A stretch of DNA of 64,000 nucleotides from Comamonadaceae bacterium PBBC1 (GTDB lineage: Bacteria > Pseudomonadota > Gammaproteobacteria > Burkholderiales > Burkholderiaceae_C). Of the stretch, positions 41,890-50,640 are shown piece by piece. The notes under the pieces were generated by a model that saw only the letters and a list, made by a program, of their open reading frames with translations, did not search any database and had not been told where the DNA came from. The position numbers and the translations under genes are program-made. Numbering within the stretch: the stretch's first letter is position 1; each line of letters begins with the position of its first letter. The stretch covers positions 310,001 through 374,000 of the forward strand of contig NKIP01000002.1 in the NCBI GenBank assembly GCA_002256145.1, in the 5' to 3' direction.

Positions 41890-43670
41890 GCGAGGTGGGC
41901 GTGGCGGCTGTCCTTGGCTCGGACCCGGGCGCAGACCATGGTGGCCCGAGCGAGCAAGCCCTGCTGCGCCAGCAGCATGCGCAAGACGATTTGTGCGCCG
42001 CCAGCGTCCGCGCCCTGAGCGCCGACGCCGACTTGCACTACCGCCAGCGCCGCCTGTACCGCAACAACCTGCGCCTGCCCGACTTTGCCCCCCACCTGCA
42101 CCCGGTGCATGGCCAGGACGACTGGCGCTCGTTTCGCGCCGCCAGCGATGGCGCGGCGCTGCGTCTGCGCCATTCCGATGCAGCGTTGCACCGAGCGCTG
42201 TGCGAGCGCCAGCCCCTGATGCCGCTGGAACGCTTGATCGTGGAAATGCTGGAGCAAATCCGCGTCGAATCACTGGCCACCGAGCTGGGCCTGCCCGGTG
42301 CCGCGCACAACCTGCGCCACCGCTTCGAGGTCTGGGCCGTGGCGCTGGGCCAGTCGGACCTGGCCGAAACCGTGCAGGGCCTCACGCTGCTCACCGTGGC
42401 CCTGATCTGCCGCTCAAGGGTGCTGGGCGAGGCCGTGCCCGAGGCGCTGATGGACCTGATCGAGTCCACCCGCTTTGCCTTGTCCGAAGTCATTGGCCAC
42501 GATGTGCGCGGCCTGCGCCTGACGCGCCACGACCAAGCCCGCTACGGCGAGCACGCCCTGAACATTGCCCGCAACGTGGCCCAGCACACGGTGGCCGGCC
42601 AGGCGCAGCCGCCGGCCACACGCATCAACCCGGTGCAGCCCACCCGCGAGCGGCTGTCGCTGTGGATCGACTTTGAAGGCGGCGAGGACAAGGACGAGGC
42701 CATCGCCGCACCGGGCCGCAGCCTGAGCCCGGACGAGGTGTTGCGCGGCTACACCGTTTTCACCACCGCCTATGACCGCACGGTGCAGGCGGCGGATTTG
42801 GTGCGAGCGGCCGAGCGGCAGGCCCTGCGCACGCAGCTGGATGCGCGCATCGCCCAGCAGGGCGTGGCCTTGCAGCCGCTGGTGCGCCAGCTCAAGGCGC
42901 TGCTGAGCCCGCCGCGCTGGCAGGGTCAGGACGATGGCCAGGACGAAGGCCGCATCGACGGCAGCCGCCTGTCGCAGCTGGTGGCCAACCCTTTGCAACG
43001 GCAGCTGTTTGTGCGCGAACGCCAGCGCCCGGTGCCCGATGCGGCGGTGTGCTTTTTGATCGACTGCTCGGGCAGCATGAAGGCGCAGCGCGAGCCGATT
43101 GCTTTGCTGGTGGACGTGATGAGCCGGGCGCTGGACTTGGCGGGCGTGCCCTGCGAAGTGCTGGGTTTCACCACCGGTGCCTGGAGTGGCGGGCGCGCCC
43201 TGCGCGACTGGCGCCGCGCCGGTCAGCCGCCCACACCGGGCCGCCTGAACGAGCGCTGCCACATCATTTTCAAGCCCGCCGAAAAAGCCTGGCGCTTGGC
43301 CAGGCGTGACATGGCAGCCCTGCTCAAACCCGAGCTGTACCGCGAATGCCTGGACGGCGAAGCCCTGCTGTGGGCCGAGCAACGTTTGCTGGCGCACCCG
43401 GCATCGCGCCGCATCTTGCTGGTCATCTCGGACGGCTGCCCCAGCGACAGCGCCACGGCGCAAACCAATGAGGCGCTGTACCTGGAGCAGCATTTGCTGG
43501 CCGTGACCGAGCGCATCGAACGCAGCGGCCGCATTGAGCTGACCGCCCTGGGTGTGGGCCTGGACATGAGCGGCTACTACCGCCACAGCGACATGCTGGA
43601 CCTGGCCGACCTGCAAGGCCAGCGGGTCTTCACACAAATTCTGGGGGCCTTGCGGCCCAGACGACGATGA
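41886..43670 (+). CDS. cobT: CobT-like VWA-domain protein
   Basis: A 594-residue partner of the CobS-like ATPase. The N-terminal 350 residues are helical and charged as in CobT. The C-terminal VWA domain (about 370-590) has the MIDAS motif DCSGS in VCFLIDCSGSMKAQ and a later SDGCPSDSA. CobT-type features include GRLNERCHIIFK and a C-terminus ending LRPRRR. It overlaps cobS and tauE by 4 bp. The acidic central region typical of cobaltochelatase CobT is short here (FEGGEDKDEA). Function as for cobS: cobaltochelatase subunit or metalloenzyme remodelling factor. Confidence 0.82.
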   Translation: MSEVGVAAVLGSDPGADHGGPSEQALLRQQHAQDDLCAASVRALSADADLHYRQRRLYRNNLRLPDFAPHLHPVHGQDDWRSFRAASDGAALRLRHSDAALHRALCERQPLMPLERLIVEMLEQIRVESLATELGLPGAAHNLRHRFEVWAVALGQSDLAETVQGLTLLTVALICRSRVLGEAVPEALMDLIESTRFALSEVIGHDVRGLRLTRHDQARYGEHALNIARNVAQHTVAGQAQPPATRINPVQPTRERLSLWIDFEGGEDKDEAIAAPGRSLSPDEVLRGYTVFTTAYDRTVQAADLVRAAERQALRTQLDARIAQQGVALQPLVRQLKALLSPPRWQGQDDGQDEGRIDGSRLSQLVANPLQRQLFVRERQRPVPDAAVCFLIDCSGSMKAQREPIALLVDVMSRALDLAGVPCEVLGFTTGAWSGGRALRDWRRAGQPPTPGRLNERCHIIFKPAEKAWRLARRDMAALLKPELYRECLDGEALLWAEQRLLAHPASRRILLVISDGCPSDSATAQTNEALYLEQHLLAVTERIERSGRIELTALGVGLDMSGYYRHSDMLDLADLQGQRVFTQILGALRPRRR

Positions 43671-44485
43671 ATTCGACCATGAACCTGCTGAACCCGTTGC
43701 CCATTCCCGACAACGCCACCGCCCTGAGCCTGCTGCTGAGCAGCCTGGTCGTGCTGTTTGCCGGTTTTGTGCGGGGGTTGACCGGCTTTGGCTTTTCGGC
43801 CCTGTGTGTGAGCTGCCTGTCGGTGTTCCTGCCGCCTGCGCAAGTGGTGCCCGCACTCTTCGTGCTCGAAATTCTGGCCAGCCTCAGCCTGCTCAAAACC
43901 TGCTGGCCCGATGTGCACTGGTCCTGGCTGCGTGTGCTGCTGGTGGGCAATTTGGTGTTCATTCCACTGGGCGTGCTGACCCAGCAAAGCCTGCCCGCCG
44001 ACACCCTGCGCCTGTTGATTGCGGGGATCATTGGGGTGATCGCCCTGGCGCAGTTGCAAGGCCTGCGGCCTCATGGCCCTCCCGGCAAAGCCTTGCAATG
44101 GGGCACCAGCATGGTCAGTGGCTGGCTCAACGGGCTGGCCGCCATTGGCGGCATTGCGGTAGCCATGGTGTTCAACCAAACCCGGCTGGCCCCGGCGGTG
44201 ATGCGTGCCAGCCTGGTGGTGTTTTTCCTGTTCACCGACCTGTTTGCCCTGCTGTGCCTGGCCCTCATGGCCCATCTGGCCATCGTGCCCACGTCGCTGC
44301 ACGACATCAGCGGCCCCACCGCATTTTGGTCCGCCGCCTGGCTGCCCGCCATGCTGCTGGGCATCTGGCTGGGGCACCGGCAAAGCGCCCGCATCTCAGC
44401 AGACCGTTTCAGACGCCTGGTGCAAGTGTTGCTGCTGGTGATCGCCGCACTGATGGGCGTGCGGGTCCTCGGCACTGAGGCGTAG
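43667..44485 (+). CDS. tauE: TauE/SafE-family sulfite or sulfoacetate exporter
   Basis: A 272-residue inner-membrane protein with about eight helices of the TSUP (sulfite exporter TauE/SafE) family. The N-terminal repeat has FAGFVRGLTGFGFSAL, the family GxxGFG-type signature, and the second repeat has VSGWLNGLAAIGGIAV. Family members export sulfite, sulfate or sulfoacetate, which suits a cell making sulfite through Xsc. Its start overlaps the cobT-like stop (ATGA). Last gene of the IclR operon. Confidence 0.85.
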   Translation: MNSTMNLLNPLPIPDNATALSLLLSSLVVLFAGFVRGLTGFGFSALCVSCLSVFLPPAQVVPALFVLEILASLSLLKTCWPDVHWSWLRVLLVGNLVFIPLGVLTQQSLPADTLRLLIAGIIGVIALAQLQGLRPHGPPGKALQWGTSMVSGWLNGLAAIGGIAVAMVFNQTRLAPAVMRASLVVFFLFTDLFALLCLALMAHLAIVPTSLHDISGPTAFWSAAWLPAMLLGIWLGHRQSARISADRFRRLVQVLLLVIAALMGVRVLGTEA

Positions 44486-44489
44486 TCCT

Positions 44490-44523
44490 GCAGCCCTGGC
44501 CCTTGGGACGCCTGCAGGGCTGC
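44490..44523. terminator. Hairpin between convergent tauE and lysR genes
   Basis: GCAGCCCTG (44490-44498) and CAGGGCTGC (44515-44523) form 9-bp perfect arms filling the whole gap between the two stop codons. There is no T-tract; it probably marks a shared transcript end. Confidence 0.5.
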
Positions 44524-45507
44524 TCAGTTGGGCGAGTGGGTCTTAAAGCCGTCCGAGGCTTGTTGGGCCTCTTGCATTTGTTGGGCCACAAACCGCCGGA
44601 ACACGGCCATCATGGGTGCCTCGGTACGACCGGCCAGAGTCACCAGGGCCAGACGAGCAGCACCGACAAAGGCTGGGCTCAGTTGCATTTCGACCAGTTC
44701 GCCAATTTTTAAACCCTGTTGCGCCGCCGCGATGATGCCCAGGTAAACGGCATCGGTGTGGCGCACGGTGTCCATCAGGCTGGCGATCTCTTCGCAGCAA
44801 AGGGTGGTCATGTGCTGCGGGTCGGCGGCCGCCCCGTAATGGGCCACAAGAATGCGTGCCACCTCATCGGACAAAGGGGTCGAAGCGATGGGGTAAGCCA
44901 GCAGGGCTTCGAATGTGAGGGTCTGGTGGGTGGGCCACGTCTTGCTGTGTCGGGTCGCTTCATTCGTGGCCCGCAGCAGCGGATGGTCCTTGCGACAAAC
45001 AAAACCGGCCCGCAAATCGGCCATGTCCTCGATCTGCAAATCGGCAGCGGGTGCCACGCGGCGGACATCCACCACCAAAGCATCGAGTTCGCGTTCTCGC
45101 AATTGCTGCAACTGCAATTCGGTGGCACCACGCCCGATGGACACCTGCACGCCGGGGTGGTGCACCGCCACATGGCGCAGCCAAGGGGTCATGAGCAATG
45201 CGCCCGGCCCTGAGCCCAGTCCCACCCTGAGGTTGCCCAGCCCCCCTTGTTGAAGCAAGGCAGCCCCCTGCTTGAGTTCGGCCGCTTCGTGCACGATGCG
45301 CCGCGCCCGTTCCAGCACGGTGAGGCCCAAGGGCGTGAGTTCGTTTTTTTTGCCAATGCGGTCCACCAAAGGTCCGCCCAATTCGTCTTCAAGCACCTGG
45401 ATGCTGCGGCTGAGGGCCGACTGCGTGATGTGCAGCTTTTCAGCGGCACGGCTGAAGGACCCGGTTTCGGCCAAAGCCAGCCAGTGGGACAGGTGTTTGA
45501 GGTTCAT
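44524..45507 (-). CDS. LysR-family transcriptional regulator
   Basis: A 327-residue LTTR. The N-terminal HTH (residues 1-60) contains FSRAAEKLHITQSALSRSI, and a periplasmic-binding-like effector domain follows (about 90-300). It is divergent from a Bug-type binding protein and M20 hydrolase pair, its probable targets. A perfect ATTCAT-TTT-ATGAAT palindrome directly upstream of its start suggests autoregulation. Confidence 0.9.
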   Translation of the reverse strand: MNLKHLSHWLALAETGSFSRAAEKLHITQSALSRSIQVLEDELGGPLVDRIGKKNELTPLGLTVLERARRIVHEAAELKQGAALLQQGGLGNLRVGLGSGPGALLMTPWLRHVAVHHPGVQVSIGRGATELQLQQLRERELDALVVDVRRVAPAADLQIEDMADLRAGFVCRKDHPLLRATNEATRHSKTWPTHQTLTFEALLAYPIASTPLSDEVARILVAHYGAAADPQHMTTLCCEEIASLMDTVRHTDAVYLGIIAAAQQGLKIGELVEMQLSPAFVGAARLALVTLAGRTEAPMMAVFRRFVAQQMQEAQQASDGFKTHSPN

Positions 45508-45509
45508 TT

Positions 45510-45524
45510 ATTCATTTTATGAAT
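45510..45524. promoter_or_regulatory. Palindrome upstream of lysR
   Basis: ATTCAT-TTT-ATGAAT lies 3-17 bp before the lysR start codon and about 105 bp before the divergent binding-protein gene. It is compatible with an LTTR autoregulatory site covering the lysR ribosome-binding region. Confidence 0.4.
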
Positions 45525-45628
45525 GAAAGTTAGAGAAATAAGTCATTGGACACATGGATTTTGCCTTCATACGATCCACTTGTGATTTTGAAACCATTCA
45601 CCCATCTCAACACTCGACAGGAGACACC

Positions 45629-46606
45629 ATGAACGTCAAATCCCTTTTTTGTGGTCTTGTTGTGGCCACCAGCGCTTTGGGCGCTGCCTGGGCACAAAGC
45701 TACCCCGCCAAAACCATCAACCTGATCGTGCCCTACCCCGCCGGCGGCCCTTCGGACTTTTTTGCGCGCAAAGTGCAGCCCGATGCCGCCGCCAAGCTGG
45801 GCCAGACCATGATCATCGACAACATCGGCGGCGCAGGCGGCGCGATCGGCATGGCCAAATTGGTCAACGCACCCGCCGACGGCTACACCCTGAGCCTGGG
45901 CAGCCCCATGGAGCTGGTGCTGGCACCCATGGCCATTCAGGGTGTGAAGTACAAATCTGAAGACTTCAAACTGGTGGCGCAATTTGCCACCACCACGACC
46001 ATTTTGGTGGTGCGCAACTCGCTCAACGTGAAGACCGTGGACGAACTGCTGGCACTGGCCCGCAAGAACGCGAACAAACCCCTGAGCTATGGCAGTGTGG
46101 GCCCGGGTTCGCTGTACCACCTGGTGGGCGAGAAGTTCTCGCAGTTGACCAAGGTAGAGATGCTGCATGTGCCCTACAAAGGCATTGCCCCTTTGATCAC
46201 CGATTTGATGGGCGGGCAAATCGACATGGCTTTCTTGCCCATGGCCGGCTCGATTCCCCAAACCATCATCGACGGAAAAATCCAGGGACTGGCGGTCACG
46301 GCCAAAACCCCACACCCACTGTTCAAGCAGTTCCCGGCCATGGCCGCCATGAAAGGGTTGGAAACCATGGACTTTGACATCTGGGCCGGTGTGCAGGTGC
46401 ACAAAAACACCTCGGACGCGGTCGTCAACACCCTGAACAAGGCCTTTTATGCCGCCGCTGAAGTGCCCGAAACCCGCAAGGCCCTGGAAGCCAGCGGCAA
46501 TGTGGTGCTGCCTTCGCGCACGCCCGCCGAGCTGGCCCGCATTTACCTTGGCGACATCGAGCGCTACCGCGCCATTGCCAAATCGATTAATCTGCAAGCT
46601 CAGTGA
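45629..46606 (+). CDS. Bug-type (tripartite tricarboxylate transporter family) substrate-binding protein
   Basis: A 325-residue periplasmic protein. Signal peptide (MNVKSLFCGLVVATSALGAA, cleavage after AWA) precedes the Bug fold: YPAKTINLIVPYPAGGPSDFFAR, the hallmark IDNIGGAGGAIG, and the later VPYKGIAPLITDLMGGQIDM. Burkholderiales carry many such proteins, often without a cognate TctAB pair, and none is seen here. The ATG at 45629 has AGGAG upstream. It is followed after 23 bp by an M20 hydrolase gene, so the bound ligand may be that enzyme's substrate or product. Confidence 0.88.
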   Translation: MNVKSLFCGLVVATSALGAAWAQSYPAKTINLIVPYPAGGPSDFFARKVQPDAAAKLGQTMIIDNIGGAGGAIGMAKLVNAPADGYTLSLGSPMELVLAPMAIQGVKYKSEDFKLVAQFATTTTILVVRNSLNVKTVDELLALARKNANKPLSYGSVGPGSLYHLVGEKFSQLTKVEMLHVPYKGIAPLITDLMGGQIDMAFLPMAGSIPQTIIDGKIQGLAVTAKTPHPLFKQFPAMAAMKGLETMDFDIWAGVQVHKNTSDAVVNTLNKAFYAAAEVPETRKALEASGNVVLPSRTPAELARIYLGDIERYRAIAKSINLQAQ

Positions 46607-46629
46607 TCCACTCCCCCAAGAGGCCTTTC

Positions 46630-47841
46630 ATGAACGCACCCAGCGACGCTTTTCTGCACGACAAACTGCACGCCTTGCATGCCCAGGCGGATGAATTCAT
46701 CGCGGTGCGCCGTGACATCCACAAGCACCCGGAGATGGGCTACAAGGAGTACCGCACCAGCGATCTGGTGGCCGAGCAGTTAACGGCCTGGGGCTACGAG
46801 GTGACACGCGGCCTGGGCGGCACGGGCGTGGTGGGTCAGATCAAAAAGGGCACGGGCAGCAAAAGCATCGGCATCCGTGCCGACATGGACGCCCTGCCGA
46901 TTGACGAGGCCACGGGCCTGCCCTATGCCAGCTGCAATGTGGGCATCATGCACGCCTGTGGCCACGACGGGCACACGGCCATGCTGCTGGCAGCGGCCAA
47001 GCACATAGCCCAAAAAGGCGTCTTCTCCGGCACGGTCAATCTGATTTTCCAGCCGGCCGAAGAAGGCCTGGGCGGTGCCAAAAAGATGATGGAAGACGGC
47101 CTGTTCACCCAGTTTCCTTGTGACGCGGTGTTTGGCATGCACAACATGCCCGGCCACCCTCAAGGCCAGCTGGTGTTTCGCGATGGATCGGCGATGGCCT
47201 CGTCCGACAATGTGACCATCACCATCGAAGGCACAGGCGGCCACGGCGCTGTGCCCCACCGCGCAGCGGACCCGGTGGTGGCTGGCTCAGCCATTGTCAT
47301 GGGCCTGCAAAGCATCGTGGCCCGCAACATCGACCCGCAAGAAATGGCCATCATCACCGTGGGGGCCTTCAATGCGGGTGTGGCCAACAACGTGATTCCG
47401 CAACTCGCCACACTCAAACTGAGTGTGCGTTCGCTCAACCGTGAAGTGCGCATCCTGCTGGAGCAACGCATCACCGAACTGGTGCATGCCCAAGCGCAGA
47501 GCTACGGCGTGAAAGCCCACATCGATTACAAGCGGGGCTACCCGGTGCTGGTGAACCACTTGAAAGAAACCGACTTTGCCCGCGATGTCGGCGAGGAACT
47601 GGTCGGTGCAGACAAGGTCACGCGCCAAGGTCGCGCCCTGACCGGCAGCGAAGACTTCGCCTTCATGCTCGAAGAGGTGCCAGGCAGCTATTTGCTCATT
47701 GGCAACGGTGACGGGACTGGCGATGGCCACGGGGTCTGCATGGTGCACAACCCCGGCTACGATTTCAATGACCAAAACGTGGCCATCGGCTCGGCTTATT
47801 GGTCCTTGCTGGTGGAACGGTTTTTGGCTGAACGCGACTGA
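46630..47841 (+). CDS. M20 family metallo-amidohydrolase (hippurate hydrolase-like)
   Basis: A 403-residue zinc amidohydrolase of the M20D group. Metal-binding HACGHDGHTAMLL, catalytic Glu in PAEEGLGGAKKM, RADMDALPIDEATG, and a dimerisation domain beginning TIEGTGGHGAVPHRA are all present. Members cleave N-acyl amino acids such as hippurate or N-acetyl-diaminopimelate. It has no signal peptide. The ATG at 46630 is preferred over an upstream in-frame ATG at 46603, which overlaps the preceding gene. Confidence 0.88.
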   Translation: MNAPSDAFLHDKLHALHAQADEFIAVRRDIHKHPEMGYKEYRTSDLVAEQLTAWGYEVTRGLGGTGVVGQIKKGTGSKSIGIRADMDALPIDEATGLPYASCNVGIMHACGHDGHTAMLLAAAKHIAQKGVFSGTVNLIFQPAEEGLGGAKKMMEDGLFTQFPCDAVFGMHNMPGHPQGQLVFRDGSAMASSDNVTITIEGTGGHGAVPHRAADPVVAGSAIVMGLQSIVARNIDPQEMAIITVGAFNAGVANNVIPQLATLKLSVRSLNREVRILLEQRITELVHAQAQSYGVKAHIDYKRGYPVLVNHLKETDFARDVGEELVGADKVTRQGRALTGSEDFAFMLEEVPGSYLLIGNGDGTGDGHGVCMVHNPGYDFNDQNVAIGSAYWSLLVERFLAERD

Positions 47842-47907
47842 GCCCCGGGCATGCCTTGACCCCTTGCGTGGCCAGGCACCATAGGGTCTGAGACAATCGG
47901 GGTGAAT

Positions 47908-48570
47908 ATGTACGACCTCATCCAAACTGTCCTGATTTATGCCCTGCCCGTGATCTTCGCCATCACCTTGCACGAAGCTGCGCACGGCTACGCGGCTTTG
48001 CGCTTGGGGGACAACACAGCGGCCATGCTGGGCCGTGTCACCCTCAACCCGCTGGTCCACATCGACCTGATGGGCACCATCTTGCTGCCACTGTTGCTGT
48101 ACTTCAGCACCAGTGGCGCTTTTTTGTTCGGTTACGCCAAGCCGGTGCCGGTGCGGTTTGACCGACTGCACAACCCTAAACGCGACATGGTCTGGGTGGC
48201 TTTGGCCGGTCCGGGCTCCAATCTGGTGCAAGCCTTGATATGGGGGGTGCTGCTTTACGTATTGGCCGGCAGTGGCGTTTCAGAGCGTTTTTTCCTCGAA
48301 ATGTGCAAAGCCGGCATGTTGACCAATGTGGTGATGTTTGCTTTCAACCTTTTTCCACTGCCGCCTTTGGACGGTGGCCGTATTGTGGTGGGACTGCTGC
48401 CTTGGCGTCAGGCGGTGATGTTTTCGCGGGTCGAGCCTTGGGGCTTTTTCATTGTCATGGCCTTGGTGCTCACGGGTGTCATCAGCGCCTGGTGGATGCA
48501 ACCCCTGATGGGCGTGACCTTTGACTTGATCAAACTCACCCTGAGCCCCTTGGCCGCCTTGTTGCGCTGA
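47908..48570 (+). CDS. Site-2 protease-like M50 membrane metalloprotease
   Basis: About 220 residues, five or six membrane helices. The zinc-binding HExxH is HEAAHGYAALRLGD in the first helix, and the third ligand lies in NLFPLPPLDGGRI. LVHIDLMGTILLPLL matches the short M50B proteases without PDZ domains. Biological substrate unknown. GTG 47902 and ATG 47908 are both possible starts. It lies 33 bp before trpS on the same strand. Confidence 0.88.
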   Translation: MYDLIQTVLIYALPVIFAITLHEAAHGYAALRLGDNTAAMLGRVTLNPLVHIDLMGTILLPLLLYFSTSGAFLFGYAKPVPVRFDRLHNPKRDMVWVALAGPGSNLVQALIWGVLLYVLAGSGVSERFFLEMCKAGMLTNVVMFAFNLFPLPPLDGGRIVVGLLPWRQAVMFSRVEPWGFFIVMALVLTGVISAWWMQPLMGVTFDLIKLTLSPLAALLR

Positions 48571-48603
48571 TTTTTCATCCGTTTTTGATTGTTTGCTTTT
48601 TCC

Positions 48604-49896
48604 ATGACTTCCAAGACCCGCACCCGCGTTCTCACCGGCATCACCACCACAGGCACGCCCCACTTGGGCAACTACGTGGGCGCCATCCGCCCCACCGTGC
48701 ACGCCAGCCGCGACGCCAGCACCGATGGCTTTTACTTTTTGGCCGACTACCACGCCCTCATCAAATGCGATGAACCCGCCCGCATTCAGCGCTCCACACT
48801 GGAGATCGCCGCCAGCTGGATCGCCTCGGGACTGGACCCCGAAAAAGTCACCTTTTACCGCCAGTCCGACATCCCCGAAATCCCCGAACTCACCTGGTTG
48901 CTGACCTGTGTCACGGGCAAAGGCCTGCTCAACCGCGCTCACGCCTACAAAGCGTCGGTGGACAAAAACCACGAAGCGGGCAAGGACACCGATGCCGATG
49001 TGACCGCAGGCCTGTTCATGTACCCGGTGCTGATGGGGGCGGATATTTTGATGTTCAAGGCACACAAAGTGCCTGTGGGCCGCGATCAAATCCAGCACAT
49101 CGAGATGGCGCGTGACATGGCTTCGAGCTTCAACCACCTCTATGGGGAACACTTCGTGCTGCCCGAAGCCGTCATCGAAGAGTCCGTGGCCCTGCTGCCA
49201 GGCCTCGACGGCCGCAAGATGAGCAAAAGCTACGACAACACCATTCCACTGTTTGCGCCAGCTGCTCAGATGCGCAAACAGATCGCGGCCATCGTGACCG
49301 ACTCCAAAGCCCCGGGCGAGCCCAAGACCACCGAAGGCTCGGCCCTGTTCCAGATTTACCAGGCCTTTGCCAGCGCCGAAGAAACCGCTGCATTGGCCCA
49401 AGCCTATGCCGACGGCATCGGCTGGGGTGATGCCAAACAAATGCTGTTTGAACGGATTGACCGCGAAATCGCCCCCATGCGCGAGCAATACCAGGCACTC
49501 ATCAACAACCCCGCCCAAATGGACAAAATTTTGTTGGCCGGTGCCGACAAGGCCCGCCAATTGGCCACGCCCTTCATGCGCGAGTTGCGCCATGCTGTGG
49601 GCCTGCGCTCCTTGGCTTCGAGCGCCGCCACCGCCGCACCCGCCGACACCAAGGTGGCTCAGCCCAGCTTCAAACAATACCGCGAGAAAGACGGACTTTT
49701 TTACTTCAAGTTCGTCGACGCCAAAGGCCAAGTCCTGATGCAAAGCCTGGGCTTTGACTCACCCAAAGCAGCAGGACAAACCATTGCCCAACTTCAGGCG
49801 ATGGGCGCAGAAGGTCTGTCGGCTTTAAGCCACACCCTGGAACCGATTTCTTCTGAAATTCGGGCACAAATTGTCGAAAATTTACGTATTTTGTAA
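48604..49896 (+). CDS. trpS: Tryptophanyl-tRNA synthetase with C-terminal extension
   Basis: Charges tRNA-Trp. The class I catalytic core (about residues 1-335) has the HIGH-equivalent TTGTPHLGNY and KMSKS in GRKMSKSYDNT. The protein is 430 residues against about 330-340 in E. coli. The extra C-terminal 90 residues contain FKQYREKDGLFYFKFVDAKG and QSLGFDSPKAAGQTIAQLQ, resembling a DUF1508/YegP-type domain. The ATG at 48604 gives MTSKTRTRVLTG. Confidence 0.94.
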   Translation: MTSKTRTRVLTGITTTGTPHLGNYVGAIRPTVHASRDASTDGFYFLADYHALIKCDEPARIQRSTLEIAASWIASGLDPEKVTFYRQSDIPEIPELTWLLTCVTGKGLLNRAHAYKASVDKNHEAGKDTDADVTAGLFMYPVLMGADILMFKAHKVPVGRDQIQHIEMARDMASSFNHLYGEHFVLPEAVIEESVALLPGLDGRKMSKSYDNTIPLFAPAAQMRKQIAAIVTDSKAPGEPKTTEGSALFQIYQAFASAEETAALAQAYADGIGWGDAKQMLFERIDREIAPMREQYQALINNPAQMDKILLAGADKARQLATPFMRELRHAVGLRSLASSAATAAPADTKVAQPSFKQYREKDGLFYFKFVDAKGQVLMQSLGFDSPKAAGQTIAQLQAMGAEGLSALSHTLEPISSEIRAQIVENLRIL

Positions 49897-49921
49897 ATCA
49901 ATTAAAAAATATATTGCACTG

Positions 49922-49947
49922 ATTTTGTTGTTTTCAACAAAATTTTA
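49922..49947 (+). terminator. AT-rich terminator after trpS
   Basis: A perfect 9-bp stem ATTTTGTTG / CAACAAAAT with a TTTT loop is followed by further T residues, 26 bp after the trpS stop. The stem is weak in GC but well placed. Confidence 0.5.
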
Positions 49948-50008
49948 CAAATAATCCCAAAAAACTGTTACCCTTATGTTTTCAGTTTAGTGTGGAGTTA
50001 ACTTAATC

Positions 50009-50614
50009 ATGACTGTCTACGTCATTGACGATCACCCTTTGATGCGGGATGCCCTGACCATGTTGGTCCACCGAGTCAAACCTGGTCTGAAAATCATCCC
50101 TGTCCAGAAGTTGAACGTGGTCGAGTCCACGGTGGAGAAGAACGGCCAAGCCGAACTCTTCTGCCTTGACCTGCAATTGCCCGACACCTTGGGCATTTCG
50201 GGCGTTCAGGTTCTGAAGGCGAAATTTCCAAACGTGCCCTTGGCCGTCATCACCAGCTCCAGCGCCAGCGAATTCGAAGAACGCTGCATGGAAGCCGGTG
50301 CCGATGCCTTTATCGAAAAATCCAACAGCCCCACGCAAATCATTGCAGCTTTGCGCACCCTGCTGGTCAGCGATGAAGATGCCGCCATCGAAGATGCAGC
50401 AACCCCTTCAGGCCCGACCAAGCTCTCCAAGCGCCAAAAGCAGCTGATCTTGATGCTGGACCAAGGCCTGTCCAACCGCGACATTGCCGACAAACTCGAA
50501 ATCAGCGAGCACACCGTCAAGGTGCACTTCTGGCGTCTGTTCCGTCGCTTGGGCGTCAACAGCCGCACACAAGCCCTGCACTTCGCCCGAACCAACGGCT
50601 GGCTGGGCATTTAA
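50009..50614 (+). CDS. NarL/LuxR-type response regulator
   Basis: A 201-residue regulator. The receiver has D7/D8 and phospho-acceptor D54 in LFCLDLQLPDTLG. The C-terminal LuxR HTH (about residues 135-195) has LSKRQKQLILMLDQGLSNRDIADKL and SEHTVKVHFWRLFRRLGV. No histidine kinase is adjacent, so it is an orphan. A GGAG sits 11 bp before the ATG. Upstream sequence is AT-rich. Confidence 0.9.
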   Translation: MTVYVIDDHPLMRDALTMLVHRVKPGLKIIPVQKLNVVESTVEKNGQAELFCLDLQLPDTLGISGVQVLKAKFPNVPLAVITSSSASEFEERCMEAGADAFIEKSNSPTQIIAALRTLLVSDEDAAIEDAATPSGPTKLSKRQKQLILMLDQGLSNRDIADKLEISEHTVKVHFWRLFRRLGVNSRTQALHFARTNGWLGI

Positions 50615-50640
50615 AACCCTTCCACAAGGCTTTTACCCGC

